Source of the DNA: Pseudomonas azotoformans
Lineage (GTDB): Bacteria > Pseudomonadota > Gammaproteobacteria > Pseudomonadales > Pseudomonadaceae
Direction: 5' to 3'
DNA length: 64,000 nucleotides
Assembly (NCBI RefSeq): GCF_001579805.1
Contig: NZ_CP014546.1
Location: forward strand, 744,001 to 808,000
How positions within the stretch are numbered: the first letter of the stretch is position 1; each line of letters opens with the position of its first letter. A program made the position numbers and the translations under genes. The notes under the pieces were generated by a model. It saw only the letters and a list, made by a program, of their open reading frames with translations. It did not search any database and was not told where the DNA came from. Shown piece after piece: positions 49,098-63,942 of the stretch.

Positions 49098-49126
49098 GTC
49101 TAAAGAGGATCTTGCCCCCAGTCAAG
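49098..49126 (-). promoter_or_regulatory. str operon promoter upstream of rpsL
   Basis: On the minus strand TTGACT (49121-49126), a 17-base spacer and TAGACT (49098-49103). It lies in the 216-base gap between rpoC and rpsL, about 93 bases before the rpsL start. Confidence 0.75.
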
Positions 49127-49221
49127 GCAAGGCCCCGACATCCCCACTCACCGAACCGGGGCAAAAAAGCCTCGATCCGACGAATGGGGCTGCCGGGGCC
49201 CAGACTTATCTAGTGCAGAAC

Positions 49222-52200
49222 TCAGTTACCGCTAGAGTTCAGCGCTTCGGTCAGTGCAGCTTCCACTTCACTGGCGCTTACGCGCAGCGGCTTGTCAGCA
49301 TCACGGCGACGCTTACGCTCGCTGTGGTAAGCCAAACCGGTACCGGCTGGGATCAAACGACCCACAACCACGTTTTCTTTCAGGCCGCGCAGGTAATCGC
49401 GCTTGCCGGTTACCGCTGCTTCGGTCAGTACACGAGTGGTCTCCTGGAAGGAGGCCGCCGAGATGAACGACTCAGTGGACAACGACGCCTTGGTGATACC
49501 CAGCAGCACGCGGGTGAACTTGGAGACAAACTTGTCTTCCGCGCCCAGACGCTCGTTCTCTACCAGTACGTGAGTCAGTTCCATCTGGTCGCCCTTGATG
49601 AAACTGGAATCGCCGGATTCAGCGATTTCAACTTTACGCAACATCTGACGCAGGATGGTCTCGATGTGCTTATCGTTGATCTTCACGCCTTGCAGGCGGT
49701 AAACGTCCTGGATCTCGTTAACGATGTACTTGGCCAGCGCACTCACACCCAGCAGACGCAGGATGTCGTGTGGATCGCTCGGGCCGTCGGAGATAACTTC
49801 GCCGCGGTTTACCTGTTCGCCTTCGAAGACGTTCAGGTGACGCCACTTCGGAATCAGCTCTTCGTACGGATCGGTACCGTCGTTCGGGGTAATGACCAGA
49901 CGGCGCTTGCCCTTGGTCTCTTTACCGAACGCGATGGTGCCGCTGACTTCAGCCAGAATCGACGCTTCTTTCGGACGACGAGCTTCGAACAAGTCGGCAA
50001 CACGCGGCAGACCACCGGTGATGTCACGGGTCTTCGAAGTTTCTTGCGGGATACGCGCGATAACATCACCGATCGCGATCTTCGCACCATCCGCTACACC
50101 GACCAGGGCGTTGGCTGGCAGGAAGTACTGAGCGATTACGTCAGTGCCTGGCAGCAACAAGTCCTTGCCGTTGTCATCGACCATCTTCACGGCAGGACGG
50201 ATGTCTTTACCGGCAGCTGGACGATCTTTCGCGTCGAGTACTTCAATGTTGGTCATACCGGTCAATTCGTCAGTCTGACGCTTGATCGTGATGCCTTCTT
50301 CCATGCCCACGTAGGTCACGGTACCTTTCATTTCGGTAACGATTGGGTGAGTGTGCGGATCCCACTTGGCCACGATTGCGCCAGCGTCGACCTTGTCACC
50401 TTCTTTAACCGAAATCACAGCACCGTACGGCAGCTTGTAACGCTCGCGCTCACGACCGTAGTCATCAGCGATTGCCAGCTCACCGGAACGGGACACAGCA
50501 ACCAGGTGGCCATCCACTCGCTCAACGTGTTTCAGGTTGTGCAGACGGACAGTACCGCCATTCTTCACCTGAACGCTGTCGGCTGCGGAGGTCCGGCTTG
50601 CCGCACCACCGATGTGGAACGTACGCATGGTCAGCTGGGTACCCGGCTCACCAATGGACTGGGCAGCGATAACGCCGACCGCTTCACCGATGTTCACCTG
50701 ATGACCACGAGCCAAGTCACGGCCGTAGCACTTGGCACAAATGCCGTAGCGGGTTTCGCAGCTGATCGGCGAGCGAACGATCACTTCGTCGATGCTGTTG
50801 AGTTCGATGAACTCGACCCACTTCTCATCTACCAGGGTGCCGGCAGGAACGATAACTTCCTCGGTGCCTGGCTTGAATACGTCACGGGCAATAACACGAC
50901 CCAATACGCGCTCACCCAGTGGCTCTACAACGTCACCGCCTTCAATGTGCGGCGTCATCAGCAGGCCGTGCTCGGTGCCGCAATCGATCTCGGTTACAAC
51001 CAGATCTTGTGCAACGTCTACCAGACGACGCGTCAGGTAACCGGAGTTAGCGGTTTTCAACGCGGTATCCGCAAGACCTTTACGAGCACCGTGAGTCGAG
51101 ATGAAGTACTGAAGTACGCTCAAACCTTCACGGAAGTTCGCGGTAATCGGCGTTTCGATGATGGAGCCGTCCGGCTTGGCCATCAGGCCACGCATACCGG
51201 CGAGCTGACGGATCTGCGCAGCAGAACCCCGTGCGCCCGAGTCGGCCATCATGTACATCGAGTTGAAGGACTCTTGGTCAACTTCGTCGCCGTGACGGTC
51301 GATGACTTTCTCTTTCGAGAGGTTGGCCATCATCGCCTTGGAAACTTCGTCGTTTGCCTTCGACCAAAGGTCGATCACCTTGTTGTACTTCTCGCCCTGG
51401 GTTACCAGGCCGGAGGCGTACTGGCTTTCGATCTCTTTCACTTCATCGGTTGCAGCCGCGATGATGCGAGCTTTTTCATCCGGGATAACGAAGTCGTTAA
51501 CACCGATGGAAACGCCGGAAATGGTCGAATAGGCAAAACCGGTGTACATCAACTGGTCAGCGAAGATCACGGTCTCTTTCAAACCAACCACGCGGTAGCA
51601 CTGGTTGATCAGCTTGGAGATCGCCTTTTTCTTCATCGGCAGGTTGACGACGTCGTACGACAGACCTTTTGGCACAACTTGATACAGCAGCGCACGGCCG
51701 ACAGTAGTGTCGACGATACGGGTGCCGCTCACGCTGCCGCCATCACGGTCGTTGACGGTTTCGTTGATCCGCACTTTGACCTTGGCGTGCAGTGCGGCTT
51801 CGCCGGCACGGAACACACGGTCAACTTCTTGCAGGTCAGCGAATACACGACCTTCGCCCTTGGCGTTGATCGCTTCACGGGTCATGTAGTACAGACCCAA
51901 TACAACGTCCTGCGACGGAACGATGATTGGCTCACCGTTGGCTGGCGACAGAATGTTGTTGGTCGACATCATCAACGCGCGCGCTTCCAACTGGGCTTCC
52001 AGTGTCAGCGGTACGTGCACGGCCATTTGGTCGCCGTCGAAGTCGGCGTTGTACGCAGCACAGACCAGAGGGTGCAGCTGGATAGCCTTACCTTCGATCA
52101 GTACCGGTTCAAACGCCTGGATACCCAGACGGTGAAGGGTCGGTGCACGGTTGAGGAGAACCGGGTGTTCGCGGATCACTTCAGCGAGAACGTCCCAAAC

Positions 52201-53421
52201 CTCTGGCAGTTCGCGCTCGACCATTTTCTTGGCCGCTTTGATGGTGGTCGCGAGACCGCGCATTTCCAGCTTGCCGAAGATGAATGGCTTGAATAGCTCA
52301 AGTGCCATCTTCTTAGGCAGACCGCACTGGTGCAGACGCAGGGTCGGGCCTACGGTAATTACCGAACGACCGGAGTAGTCAACACGCTTACCGAGCAAGT
52401 TCTGACGGAAACGACCTTGCTTACCCTTGATCATGTCAGCCAGGGATTTCAGAGGGCGCTTGTTCGAACCGGTGATAGCGCGGCCACGACGACCGTTGTC
52501 GAGCAGGGCATCGACAGCTTCTTGCAACATACGCTTTTCGTTGCGCACGATGATGTCCGGAGCGGACAGATCAAGCAGGCGCTTCAAGCGGTTGTTACGG
52601 TTGATCACGCGGCGGTACAGGTCGTTGAGGTCGGACGTCGCGAAACGACCACCGTCCAACGGTACCAGCGGACGCAGGTCTGGCGGCAGAACCGGCAGAA
52701 CGGTCAGCACCATCCACTCTGGCAAGTTACCGGAACCTTGGAAGGCTTCCATCAACTTCAGACGCTTGGACAGCTTCTTGATCTTGGTTTCGGAGTTGGT
52801 TTGCGGAATCTCTTCACGCAGACGGCCAATCTCGTGTTCCAGGTCGATAGCGTGCAGCAGTTCGCGGACAGCTTCGGCACCCATGCGGGCATCGAAATCG
52901 TCGCCGAACTCTTCCAGCGCTTCGAAGTACTGCTCGTCGTTCAGCAGCTGACCTTTTTCAAGAGTGGTCATGCCTGGATCGATAACGACATAGCTCTCGA
53001 AGTAGAGAACACGTTCGATATCACGCAGGGTCATGTCCATCAGCAAGCCGATACGGGACGGCAGCGATTTCAGGAACCAGATGTGGGCAACCGGCGAAGC
53101 CAGTTCGATGTGCGCCATGCGCTCACGACGAACCTTGGCCAGTGCAACTTCAACGCCGCACTTCTCGCAGATCACACCACGGTGCTTCAAGCGCTTGTAC
53201 TTACCGCACAGGCACTCGTAATCCTTTACCGGGCCAAAGATCTTGGCGCAGAACAGGCCGTCACGCTCAGGTTTGAACGTACGGTAGTTGATGGTTTCCG
53301 GCTTTTTAACTTCACCGAACGACCACGAACGGATCATCTCAGGCGATGCCAATCCAATACGGATGGCGTCGAACTCTTCGACTTGACCCTGGTTTTTCAG
53401 CAAATTCAGTAGGTCTTTCAA
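49222..53421 (-). CDS. rpoC: DNA-directed RNA polymerase subunit beta'
   Basis: A 1399-residue beta' subunit, full length for Pseudomonas. The N-terminal zinc ribbon ([19 protein letters not shown]) and the catalytic Mg-binding motif NADFDGDQM are intact; the bridge helix and trigger loop lie in the middle third. It starts 64 bases after the rpoB stop and is intact, unlike rpoB. Confidence 0.98.
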   Translation of the reverse strand: MKDLLNLLKNQGQVEEFDAIRIGLASPEMIRSWSFGEVKKPETINYRTFKPERDGLFCAKIFGPVKDYECLCGKYKRLKHRGVICEKCGVEVALAKVRRERMAHIELASPVAHIWFLKSLPSRIGLLMDMTLRDIERVLYFESYVVIDPGMTTLEKGQLLNDEQYFEALEEFGDDFDARMGAEAVRELLHAIDLEHEIGRLREEIPQTNSETKIKKLSKRLKLMEAFQGSGNLPEWMVLTVLPVLPPDLRPLVPLDGGRFATSDLNDLYRRVINRNNRLKRLLDLSAPDIIVRNEKRMLQEAVDALLDNGRRGRAITGSNKRPLKSLADMIKGKQGRFRQNLLGKRVDYSGRSVITVGPTLRLHQCGLPKKMALELFKPFIFGKLEMRGLATTIKAAKKMVERELPEVWDVLAEVIREHPVLLNRAPTLHRLGIQAFEPVLIEGKAIQLHPLVCAAYNADFDGDQMAVHVPLTLEAQLEARALMMSTNNILSPANGEPIIVPSQDVVLGLYYMTREAINAKGEGRVFADLQEVDRVFRAGEAALHAKVKVRINETVNDRDGGSVSGTRIVDTTVGRALLYQVVPKGLSYDVVNLPMKKKAISKLINQCYRVVGLKETVIFADQLMYTGFAYSTISGVSIGVNDFVIPDEKARIIAAATDEVKEIESQYASGLVTQGEKYNKVIDLWSKANDEVSKAMMANLSKEKVIDRHGDEVDQESFNSMYMMADSGARGSAAQIRQLAGMRGLMAKPDGSIIETPITANFREGLSVLQYFISTHGARKGLADTALKTANSGYLTRRLVDVAQDLVVTEIDCGTEHGLLMTPHIEGGDVVEPLGERVLGRVIARDVFKPGTEEVIVPAGTLVDEKWVEFIELNSIDEVIVRSPISCETRYGICAKCYGRDLARGHQVNIGEAVGVIAAQSIGEPGTQLTMRTFHIGGAASRTSAADSVQVKNGGTVRLHNLKHVERVDGHLVAVSRSGELAIADDYGRERERYKLPYGAVISVKEGDKVDAGAIVAKWDPHTHPIVTEMKGTVTYVGMEEGITIKRQTDELTGMTNIEVLDAKDRPAAGKDIRPAVKMVDDNGKDLLLPGTDVIAQYFLPANALVGVADGAKIAIGDVIARIPQETSKTRDITGGLPRVADLFEARRPKEASILAEVSGTIAFGKETKGKRRLVITPNDGTDPYEELIPKWRHLNVFEGEQVNRGEVISDGPSDPHDILRLLGVSALAKYIVNEIQDVYRLQGVKINDKHIETILRQMLRKVEIAESGDSSFIKGDQMELTHVLVENERLGAEDKFVSKFTRVLLGITKASLSTESFISAASFQETTRVLTEAAVTGKRDYLRGLKENVVVGRLIPAGTGLAYHSERKRRRDADKPLRVSASEVEAALTEALNSSGN

Positions 53422-53485
53422 GGCCTTTCCTCCTGGCGGAGCAGAGAGCGGGCTAAACAGCCCCGCTCTCGATTCGCGTCACGTG

Positions 53486-57560
<4,075 letters not shown>

Positions 57561-57704
57561 CAGCGTTCCCCAGCTTGGTCACCTGCTTGTTTGGCCCTCC
57601 CGACGGGAGCAGCCAGAAAATCTTGCAAACCCCATGGTTTGCACCACCGCATCGGGTGGCTACAGCGCGTTAATGGCGGCGACCGAGTCGACAGCCAAGA
57701 ACGG

Positions 57705-57733
57705 AAAAAGGCCGGTGGCAAGAGCCACCAGCC
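57705..57733 (-). terminator. Attenuator between rplL and rpoB
   Basis: On the minus strand GGCTGGTGGC (57733-57724), a four-base loop, GCCACCGGCC (57719-57710), then five T. The E. coli rplL-rpoB gap also holds a partial terminator that sets the ribosomal protein to polymerase ratio; this is probably its counterpart. Confidence 0.8.
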
Positions 57734-57779
57734 ATCAGCCTTCAGCTTAACGCTTGGGCTGGAGACGCAAGGTCGATGC

Positions 57780-58145
57780 TTACTTCAGCTCGACTTTAGC
57801 GCCTGCTTCTTCCAGTACTGCTTTGGCTTTGTCAGCTGCGTCTTTCGACACTGCTTCCAGAACCTGGGCAGGAGCGCCGTCAACTACAGCCTTGGCTTCT
57901 TTCAGGCCCAGACCGGTCAGTTCACGTACTGCCTTGATCACGTTTACTTTCTTCTCGCCAGCTTCCAGCAGCATGACGTTGAATTCGGTTTGCTCTTCAG
58001 CAGCAACAGCAGCAACAGCTGGGCCAGCGGAAGCAGCGGCAGCGGAAACGCCGAATTTTTCTTCGAAAGCTTTGATCAGCTCAACAACCTGCAGAACCGA
58101 CATTTCAGCTACGGCGTTGAGGATATCGTCTTGGGAGATAGACAT
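57780..58145 (-). CDS. rplL: 50S ribosomal protein L7/L12
   Basis: A 121-residue stalk protein. An N-terminal dimerisation domain, an Ala-rich hinge (about 38-50) and the C-terminal factor-binding domain ([17 protein letters not shown]) are visible. 219 bases separate it from rpoB, with an attenuator in between. Confidence 0.98.
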   Translation of the reverse strand: MSISQDDILNAVAEMSVLQVVELIKAFEEKFGVSAAAASAGPAVAAVAAEEQTEFNVMLLEAGEKKVNVIKAVRELTGLGLKEAKAVVDGAPAQVLEAVSKDAADKAKAVLEEAGAKVELK

Positions 58146-58223
58146 TGCTGTATTTCCTGAATTGGGGGACGGCCTACGCGGCCATCGAAATAAACAAAAA
58201 TACGCGAGAGAAGTTGCTCAGCC

Positions 58224-58724
58224 TTAGGCTGCGGCAGCTTCTTTTTGCTCGCGAACTGCAGCCAGAGTACGAGCCAGCTTGCTGGTAGCGCCTTGAATCA
58301 CGCTCATCAGCTGCGAAATGGCTTCGTCGCGGGTCGGCAGTGTTGCCAGTACGTCGATTTGGTTAGCTGCGAGGAACTTGCCCTCGAACGCAGCTGCCTT
58401 GATCTCGAACTTATCCTGACTCTTGGCGAATTCTTTGAACAAACGGGCAGCAGCGCCTGGATGTTCTTTGGAGAACGCGATCAGAGTCGGGCCAGTGAAC
58501 ACGTCGTTGAGGACACTGTATTCAGTGTCAGCAACAGCGCGCTTGAGCAGGGTGTTACGTACAACACGTACGTATACGCCAGCTTCACGAGCCTCTTTAC
58601 GGAGTCCGGTCATAGCGCCTACTGTCACACCACGGGCATCAGCCACGACAGCGGACAGAGCAGCTTTGGCAGCCTCGTTGACTTCAGCGACGATGGCCTT
58701 CTTGTCTTCGAGATTAATTGCCAC
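58224..58724 (-). CDS. rplJ: 50S ribosomal protein L10
   Basis: A 166-residue L10, which anchors L7/L12 dimers through its C-terminal helix. It uses a GTG start (58722-58724) preceded by AGGAG, giving [13 protein letters not shown] 199-base leader separates it from rplA, the expected site of L10 autoregulation. Confidence 0.97.
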   Translation of the reverse strand: MAINLEDKKAIVAEVNEAAKAALSAVVADARGVTVGAMTGLRKEAREAGVYVRVVRNTLLKRAVADTEYSVLNDVFTGPTLIAFSKEHPGAAARLFKEFAKSQDKFEIKAAAFEGKFLAANQIDVLATLPTRDEAISQLMSVIQGATSKLARTLAAVREQKEAAAA

Positions 58725-58923
58725 GGGTTTAACTCCTGCTTGTTACCGTTTCATCTGGCCGGAGCCGGATGTCGTTTTGGTGTCTGATTCGGTAAGGAAC
58801 CGGGAGCACCATCTGCGTAGGCTTGTGGTTTAAGACTTGCGTCGCCTACGGTCTTGGATAGCCCCCGCCAGGCAGGGACCCCAATTTTTTCAATCGGCGC
58901 GATCGCTCGCGCCGATCTGTGTC
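58725..58923 (-). promoter_or_regulatory. rplJ leader with alternative hairpins
   Basis: Just after rplA, ATCGGCGCG and CGCGCCGAT form a nine-base stem without a T run. Further on, CGTAGGC (58816-58822) pairs with GCCTACG (58844-58850), and an overlapping AAGAC/GTCTT pairing (near 58832-58855) would exclude it. In E. coli L10-L12 binds this leader to repress rplJL; a similar role is inferred. Confidence 0.45.
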
Positions 58924-59619
58924 TTATACGTCCAGCGAGCCTTGGTCGATGACCAGACCTGGGCCCATAGTGGTGCTCAGGGTAACGCGCTTGACGTAGA
59001 TACCTTTCGAGGAAGCTGGCTTGATACGCTTCAGATCAGCGATCAGGGCTTCAACGTTTTCCTTCAGCTTGACGGCATCGAAGCCGACTTTGCCAACGGA
59101 GGTATGAATGATGCCGTTTTTGTCAGTGCGATAACGAACCTGACCCGCCTTGGCGTTTTTAACCGCGGTGGCTACGTCTGGGGTTACGGTGCCGACTTTA
59201 GGGTTAGGCATCAGACCACGTGGACCGAGGATCTGACCCAACTGACCTACAACGCGCATTGCATCCGGGGAAGCAATAACTACGTCATAGTTCAGGTCGC
59301 CGCCTTTCATTTCGGCAGCCAGGTCGTCCATGCCAACGCGATCAGCACCAGCGGCCAGAGCAGCTTCAGCTGCTGGGCCTTGGGTGAAGACAGCTACACG
59401 TACAGTCTTGCCAGTACCGTGTGGCAGCACAGTTGCGCTACGAACGACCTGGTCGGATTTACGTGGGTCAACACCCAGGTTTACAGCAACGTCTACGGAC
59501 TCGCTGAACTTGACAGTCGACAGCTCAGCCAGCAGGGCAGCGGCGTCTACAAAGTTGTAGGCCTTGCCTGCTTCGATTTTGCCGGCGATAGCCTTTTGAC
59601 GCTTGGTCAGCTTAGCCAT
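58924..59619 (-). CDS. rplA: 50S ribosomal protein L1
   Basis: A 231-residue L1 of the movable stalk near the E site. It starts [19 protein letters not shown] and contains the signature [15 protein letters not shown]. The start overlaps the rplK stop by one base. Confidence 0.98.
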   Translation of the reverse strand: MAKLTKRQKAIAGKIEAGKAYNFVDAAALLAELSTVKFSESVDVAVNLGVDPRKSDQVVRSATVLPHGTGKTVRVAVFTQGPAAEAALAAGADRVGMDDLAAEMKGGDLNYDVVIASPDAMRVVGQLGQILGPRGLMPNPKVGTVTPDVATAVKNAKAGQVRYRTDKNGIIHTSVGKVGFDAVKLKENVEALIADLKRIKPASSKGIYVKRVTLSTTMGPGLVIDQGSLDV

Positions 59620-60050
59620 TACACACCCTCCACGTTAAGGCCCATGCTACGAGCAGAACCGGCGATGGTACGCACGGCTGCATCCATATCAGCTGCAGTC
59701 AGATCCGCGTTTTTGGTTTTCGCGATTTCTTCCAGCTGAGCACGAGTTACGGTGCCAACCTTAACGGTGTTCGGACGAGCGGAACCGCTAGTCAGACCAG
59801 CAGCTTTCTTCAACAGAACCGAAGCCGGGGTCGACTTGGTTTCGAAGGTGAAGCTACGGTCGCTGTATACAGTGATGATCACTGGAGTCGGCAGACCTGG
59901 CTCAAGACCCTGAGTACGGGCGTTGAAGGCCTTGCAGAATTCCATGATGTTCACGCCGTGCTGACCCAGAGCTGGACCGACGGGTGGGCTAGGGTTGGCC
60001 TGAGCGGCCTTCACTTGCAGCTTGATGTAAGCGGTAATCTTCTTGGCCAT
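59619..60050 (-). CDS. rplK: 50S ribosomal protein L11
   Basis: A 143-residue L11 that binds the GTPase-associated centre and is needed for RelA activation. The start at 60050 gives [17 protein letters not shown]; the Pro-rich [17 protein letters not shown] segment, the thiostrepton contact, is intact. Confidence 0.98.
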   Translation of the reverse strand: MAKKITAYIKLQVKAAQANPSPPVGPALGQHGVNIMEFCKAFNARTQGLEPGLPTPVIITVYSDRSFTFETKSTPASVLLKKAAGLTSGSARPNTVKVGTVTRAQLEEIAKTKNADLTAADMDAAVRTIAGSARSMGLNVEGV

Positions 60051-60123
60051 GAGGCACTCCAATTACGGGTTCAAACGCCTCGAAAGGCTCCCCGGTTACT
60101 TGCGCGTTTATCCCAGTGACGAC

Positions 60124-60150
60124 AAAACCCCACAGCCTAAGGCTGCGGGG
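60124..60150 (-). terminator. Terminator-like hairpin between nusG and rplK
   Basis: On the minus strand CCCCGCAGCC and GGCTGTGGGG (plus 60128-60137 with 60141-60150, one G-U pair), followed by TTTT. It probably limits read-through from secE-nusG into rplKA, which implies a separate rplK promoter that I could not place. Confidence 0.75.
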
Positions 60151-60167
60151 TTGGGATGCTTGCTCAG

Positions 60168-60701
60168 CTAGACCTTCTCGACCTGGCTGAACTCCAACTC
60201 TACCGGAGTAGAGCGACCGAAAATGAGCACTGCCACTTGGATCCGGCTCTTTTCGTAGTTAACTTCTTCGACAGTACCGTTGAAATCAGCAAACGGACCA
60301 TCTGTGACACGAACAACCTCACCCGGCTCGAACAACGTCTTCGGCTTAGGCTTGTCGCTACCATCGGCAACGCGGCGCAGAATCGCTTCTGCTTCTTTGT
60401 CAGTGATAGGAGCAGGCTTATCAGCAGTACCGCCAATGAAGCCCATGACACGAGGGGTATCCTTGACCAAGTGCCAAGTACCTTCATTCATGTCCATCTG
60501 AACCAGCACATAGCCAGGGAAGAACTTGCGTTCGCTTTTGCGCTTCTGGCCATTCCGCATTTCAACCACTTCTTCAGTGGGAACCAGAATTTCGCCGAAG
60601 CCATCTTCCATGCCTGCCAGCTTTACGCGCTCTAGCAAAGAGCGCATAACATGCTTCTCGTAACCCGAGTAAGCATGCACAACGTACCAACGCTTAGCCA
60701 C
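60168..60701 (-). CDS. nusG: Transcription termination/antitermination protein NusG
   Basis: A 177-residue NusG with the N-terminal NGN domain ([16 protein letters not shown]), which binds RNA polymerase, and a C-terminal KOW domain ([16 protein letters not shown]), which binds Rho or S10. It lies 9 bases after secE. Confidence 0.98.
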   Translation of the reverse strand: MAKRWYVVHAYSGYEKHVMRSLLERVKLAGMEDGFGEILVPTEEVVEMRNGQKRKSERKFFPGYVLVQMDMNEGTWHLVKDTPRVMGFIGGTADKPAPITDKEAEAILRRVADGSDKPKPKTLFEPGEVVRVTDGPFADFNGTVEEVNYEKSRIQVAVLIFGRSTPVELEFSQVEKV

Positions 60702-60710
60702 GGGACACCC

Positions 60711-61079
60711 TTAGCCAACAATCAAGGAAACAAGCCAGCCGAGCAGGGAATCAAGCCCCCACAACAGCAACGCCATAACCAGAACAACAGCCACAACGAT
60801 CAACGTGGTCTGCGTGGTTTCTTGGCGAGTCGGCCAAACGACTTTACGGATTTCGGTGCGAGCTTCCTTTACCAGGACCGCGAAAGACTTGCCTTTAGCA
60901 GTCTGCAGGCCTACAAAGGCAGCTACAGCAGCAAGGGCAAGCAAAGCGAGGACACGGTACAGGATCGGCGAAGCAGAATAGTACTGATTGCCAACAACGC
61001 CTACGACCACCAAGGCAACTACAGCGAGCCACTTGACCAGATCGAAACGAGAGCTTTGAGCTTCAGCCTTAGGAGTCAT
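60711..61079 (-). CDS. secE: Protein translocase subunit SecE
   Basis: A 122-residue SecE of the three-helix proteobacterial type: two N-terminal hydrophobic segments, the amphipathic VWPTRQETTQTT motif and the essential last helix. Cotranscribed with tRNA-Trp and nusG. Confidence 0.97.
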   Translation of the reverse strand: MTPKAEAQSSRFDLVKWLAVVALVVVGVVGNQYYSASPILYRVLALLALAAVAAFVGLQTAKGKSFAVLVKEARTEIRKVVWPTRQETTQTTLIVVAVVLVMALLLWGLDSLLGWLVSLIVG

Positions 61080-61124
61080 CTATGAAGATCCTGTGAAAAG
61101 AAAGCCAGATACACCACGTGAATC

Positions 61125-61200
61125 TGGCAGGTCAGGAGGGAATCGAACCCCCAACCTACGGTTTTGGAGACCGTCGCTCTGCCAATTGAGCTACTGACCT
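61125..61200 (-). tRNA. tRNA-Trp (CCA)
   Basis: A 76-base tRNA starting AGGTCAGTAGCTCAATTGGC with anticodon CCA in CTCCAAA, TTCGATT T-loop and encoded 3' CCA. It leads the trpT-secE-nusG transcript. Confidence 0.97.
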
Positions 61201-61220
61201 AAAACAAAATCAGGCCGACC

Positions 61221-61249
61221 ATTATGCAGGCCTGAAAAAGACTTTACAA
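61221..61249 (-). promoter_or_regulatory. Promoter of tRNA-Trp-secE-nusG
   Basis: On the minus strand TTGTAA (61244-61249), a 17-base spacer and CATAAT (61221-61226), 20 bases before the tRNA start. Confidence 0.75.
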
Positions 61250-61323
61250 CAACCAACCCCACTAGACTTGAAATCACCCGACGATAAAGCCAGACGCAAC
61301 ACTAACAAGCCGAGGCAGCTGTT

Positions 61324-61355
61324 AAAACAAAGGCAGATATTTTCATATCTGCCTT
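61324..61355 (-). terminator. Terminator after tRNA-Thr
   Basis: AAGGCAGATAT (61330-61340) and ATATCTGCCTT (61345-61355) form an 11-base stem with a four-base loop, followed on the minus strand by TGTTTT. It ends the Tyr-Gly-Thr tRNA transcript where tufB would otherwise follow. Confidence 0.85.
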
Positions 61356-61361
61356 GTTATA

Positions 61362-61437
61362 TGGAGCTCTTGAGCGGATTTGAACCGCTGACCTCACCCT
61401 TACCAAGGGTGTGCTCTACCAACTGAGCTACAAGAGC
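61362..61437 (-). tRNA. tRNA-Thr (GGT)
   Basis: A 76-base tRNA starting GCTCTTGTAGCTCAGTTGGT with anticodon GGT in CTTGGTAA and encoded CCA. Confidence 0.97.
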
Positions 61438-61463
61438 AAAACACCTTGCACAACCTGCAAACT

Positions 61464-61537
<74 letters not shown>

Positions 61538-61561
61538 GGAGCTTGCAGCTCACGCTAAAAA

Positions 61562-61646
<85 letters not shown>

Positions 61647-61659
61647 TAAGCGAGCCGGC

Positions 61660-61687
61660 ATTTTACATTACGCCGACCTTCTGTCAA
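61660..61687 (-). promoter_or_regulatory. tRNA-Tyr-Gly-Thr promoter
   Basis: On the minus strand TTGACA (61682-61687), a 16-base spacer and TAAAAT (61660-61665), followed by the GC-rich discriminator GCCGGC, typical of stringently controlled stable-RNA promoters. Confidence 0.88.
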
Positions 61688-61789
61688 GCATTTTCTCATT
61701 TAAAAATATGAGGTTAGCTGCGTTGACCTTCGCTTCACACTGTAGGCCTTAAAGGTCTTCACTGCGAAGCGGGCGCCATTCTATGCAAA

Positions 61790-62236
61790 CTATTCGAGAG
61801 ATGCAACGCCTTCGCACAACATTATTTTATGTTTTAACTCATTGAATTCCTTAGCAAGGTTTTCAAATGGCAGATCCTCAGCCAGGCGTCGGCTTTCAGG
61901 GGCTACGCGCAGCCAATAGCCAGAGGCTTCAGCAGTATTGAGCAATTGGACCGTGACCCTTATATCCAGGCTTGTGAGGCGCTGCTCAACAGACTGCGCC
62001 TGCCGCTGGTCCGCAAAACCACCGATGTACAAACACATATTCTGCGCCTCAGATGCTTTTGCACGATCTCTGCGCGTCACCGCATCAGACGACTCACTGA
62101 GCAAGCGAATGTCCTGTTGCGACCCCTTGTAAAGACTCAGAGGCGTGACATCTTTGGCGCGCAACGGTGCTTCTTGCTGATGCCAGATGTAGTAGAAGGC
62201 GTTGAGGACAAGTAAAAGCAAAAACAACCAACGCAT
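61790..62236 (-). CDS. Small membrane-anchored SPOR-like protein
   Basis: A 148-residue protein with one N-terminal membrane segment (RWLFLLLLVLNAFYYIW) and a C-terminal domain in which CLYIGGFADQRQAQSVEQRL and the following strands resemble a SPOR peptidoglycan-binding fold; the fit is partial. The start at 62236 follows TGAGGTG; the longer frame to 62368 overlaps coaX. The homologous P. aeruginosa gene is also next to coaX. Function unknown. Confidence 0.75.
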   Translation of the reverse strand: MRWLFLLLLVLNAFYYIWHQQEAPLRAKDVTPLSLYKGSQQDIRLLSESSDAVTRRDRAKASEAQNMCLYIGGFADQRQAQSVEQRLTSLDIRVTVQLLNTAEASGYWLRVAPESRRLAEDLPFENLAKEFNELKHKIMLCEGVASLE

Positions 62237-62243
62237 ATTCACC

Positions 62244-62993
62244 TCAAGACAAAGGACAAGCCATCGCCAAACCGACAAAAACCAAATCTGGAACGAGTCG
62301 GGCCTGTGGCACCGCATCTGCCACCAAATCGGCGTCCCCTCCCGTAAGGAACACAGTGAAGTCATCACCCCAGTAGCTTCGCGCCAGCTCTAACTGAGTG
62401 AGTACAAACCCTCGAAGCATAAGCGTACAACCTCGCTCCACTGCCTCTACGGTCGTACGACCTGGAGAGAGGCGCTCCAGCGCCCTTTCAGCAGCAGCGT
62501 CGTCGTACCGTATCTTGCGTGTATGAGTTCGCAGTTGGTTGCGCATGAGCGGCATACCTGGACAGATGAATCCACCGAGGTGCTCACCATCCGCTGCGAT
62601 GAAATCCGCCGTGGCTGCGGTGCCGAAATCGAGCACCAGGCAAGCACCGCGCGCCAACTTGAACCCACCCAGCATTGCCAGCCAACGATCAAGGCCCAAA
62701 CGCTCAAAATCTTCGTAGCCGTTACGCACTCCGGCCATCGCGCGCGCGGGAGCCGCACAGGAGACAGCAACTCCGAAAGCCTCATGCAGGGCCGCAACCA
62801 GCTTGCTTGTTTCTTCCAGGGCACGAACGCTCACCAGCCGGCAACGCGTCAGCAACAAACCGGGAAGCGCCATGAGGCTATCAATCAAAGCCAGATCCGA
62901 ACCAACAATCCCTTCCGAAGAGGCGTGAGCACTGTCGGCATCAAGTACACGCCATTTGATAAAGCTATTCCCACAGTCGAGCTCAAGAATCAT
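62244..62993 (-). CDS. coaX: Type III pantothenate kinase
   Basis: A 249-residue CoaX, catalysing the first step of coenzyme A synthesis. Family motifs [10 protein letters not shown] (4-13), DRWLAMLGG and [13 protein letters not shown] are present; it belongs to the ASKHA fold. The ATG at 62993 was preferred over the GTG one codon upstream because of a GAGG at 7 bases. It overlaps birA by 11 bases. Confidence 0.95.
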   Translation of the reverse strand: MILELDCGNSFIKWRVLDADSAHASSEGIVGSDLALIDSLMALPGLLLTRCRLVSVRALEETSKLVAALHEAFGVAVSCAAPARAMAGVRNGYEDFERLGLDRWLAMLGGFKLARGACLVLDFGTAATADFIAADGEHLGGFICPGMPLMRNQLRTHTRKIRYDDAAAERALERLSPGRTTVEAVERGCTLMLRGFVLTQLELARSYWGDDFTVFLTGGDADLVADAVPQARLVPDLVFVGLAMACPLS

Positions 62994-63942
62994 CACGCAA
63001 CCTCAGGCTTAACTCACCGCCATTGTATATTTTCTCAACACCATCGACGCTCAAGCGCAGCGCCCCCTGGTGGTCTACACCCAGTACAACGCCATCGACT
63101 TGGCTGATACCCGCGATAAGCGACACCGGCCTTCCTTGCCAGGCGTGATTCTGCTCCCACTCATCTTTGAGTGCGACAAAACCACCCTCCCGGTGCCGTT
63201 CAAGGTAGCGCTGCAGCTGCAACCCCAACTGCGCCACCATCGCATTGCGATTCGCCGGAGAACCTGTCTGCAACTGAACCGAAGTCCATTGCTGGTCCAC
63301 CTCGTCAGCCCTCTGCATATTCACGTTGATGCCTATTCCGAGGACAACGTGGCAAATATCAGCGGGGTCTCCTACCAACTCCAGCAAAATCCCGGCAATT
63401 TTCTTCTGCCCTACCAGAACGTCGTTTGGCCACTTCAGAGTAACGTTCTGCACACCCGACTCGCGCAAGGTCTGCATGACCGCCAAGCCCACCACCAGGC
63501 TCAGTCCCTCCAACTGCCGAAGGCCCGACTCGATGCGCAATACGAGGCTGTAATACATATTTTGTGCGAACGGGCTTACCCACTTCCGCCCCCTCCTACC
63601 CCGGCCGGCCGTTTGCTGCTCCGCAAGCACCAGGAGCGGCGCCGCGCAACCGCCATCAACAAGGCGCAAGGCTTCGGCATTAGTGGAGTCAACGGAGTCA
63701 GAGATATGAATGGGCCACGCCAGGGAGGGCGCATTCAAGGCAATATCTTCAGCAGTCAAGAACACCAACGGTGACGCCAACTGATACCCCTTACCTCGCA
63801 CCTTATGGAGGGGCAGATTGAGTTCTGCTTCCAGGTGCTGGAGCTGCTTCCAGACAGCACTGCGGCTGACACCCAGGGCGGCGCCAAGCGCTTCACCCGA
63901 GTGGAATCGGCCATCTTTCAGAAGTTTTAACAGCGTCAGCAT
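62983..63942 (-). CDS. birA: Biotin-protein ligase / biotin operon repressor
   Basis: A 319-residue BirA with an N-terminal winged HTH (about 1-60, [18 protein letters not shown]), a catalytic core with the biotin-binding loop GRGRRGRKW and the Lys-containing [17 protein letters not shown], and a small C-terminal SH3-like domain. Both the regulator and ligase parts are intact. It is upstream of, and overlaps, coaX. The 58 bases to the window end hold no recognisable feature. Confidence 0.96.
   Translation of the reverse strand: MLTLLKLLKDGRFHSGEALGAALGVSRSAVWKQLQHLEAELNLPLHKVRGKGYQLASPLVFLTAEDIALNAPSLAWPIHISDSVDSTNAEALRLVDGGCAAPLLVLAEQQTAGRGRRGRKWVSPFAQNMYYSLVLRIESGLRQLEGLSLVVGLAVMQTLRESGVQNVTLKWPNDVLVGQKKIAGILLELVGDPADICHVVLGIGINVNMQRADEVDQQWTSVQLQTGSPANRNAMVAQLGLQLQRYLERHREGGFVALKDEWEQNHAWQGRPVSLIAGISQVDGVVLGVDHQGALRLSVDGVEKIYNGGELSLRLRDDS

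Noticed and set aside
48775..52296. 1173-codon open frame on the plus strand opposite rpoC
   Set aside because: It is a shadow of the GC-rich rpoC codons; the composition is atypical, there is no ribosome site, and rpoC itself is fully conserved.
53444..53470. Hairpin GAGAGCGGG/CCCGCTCTC between rpoB and rpoC as terminator
   Set aside because: No T run follows on the coding strand; more likely an RNA processing or spacer element.
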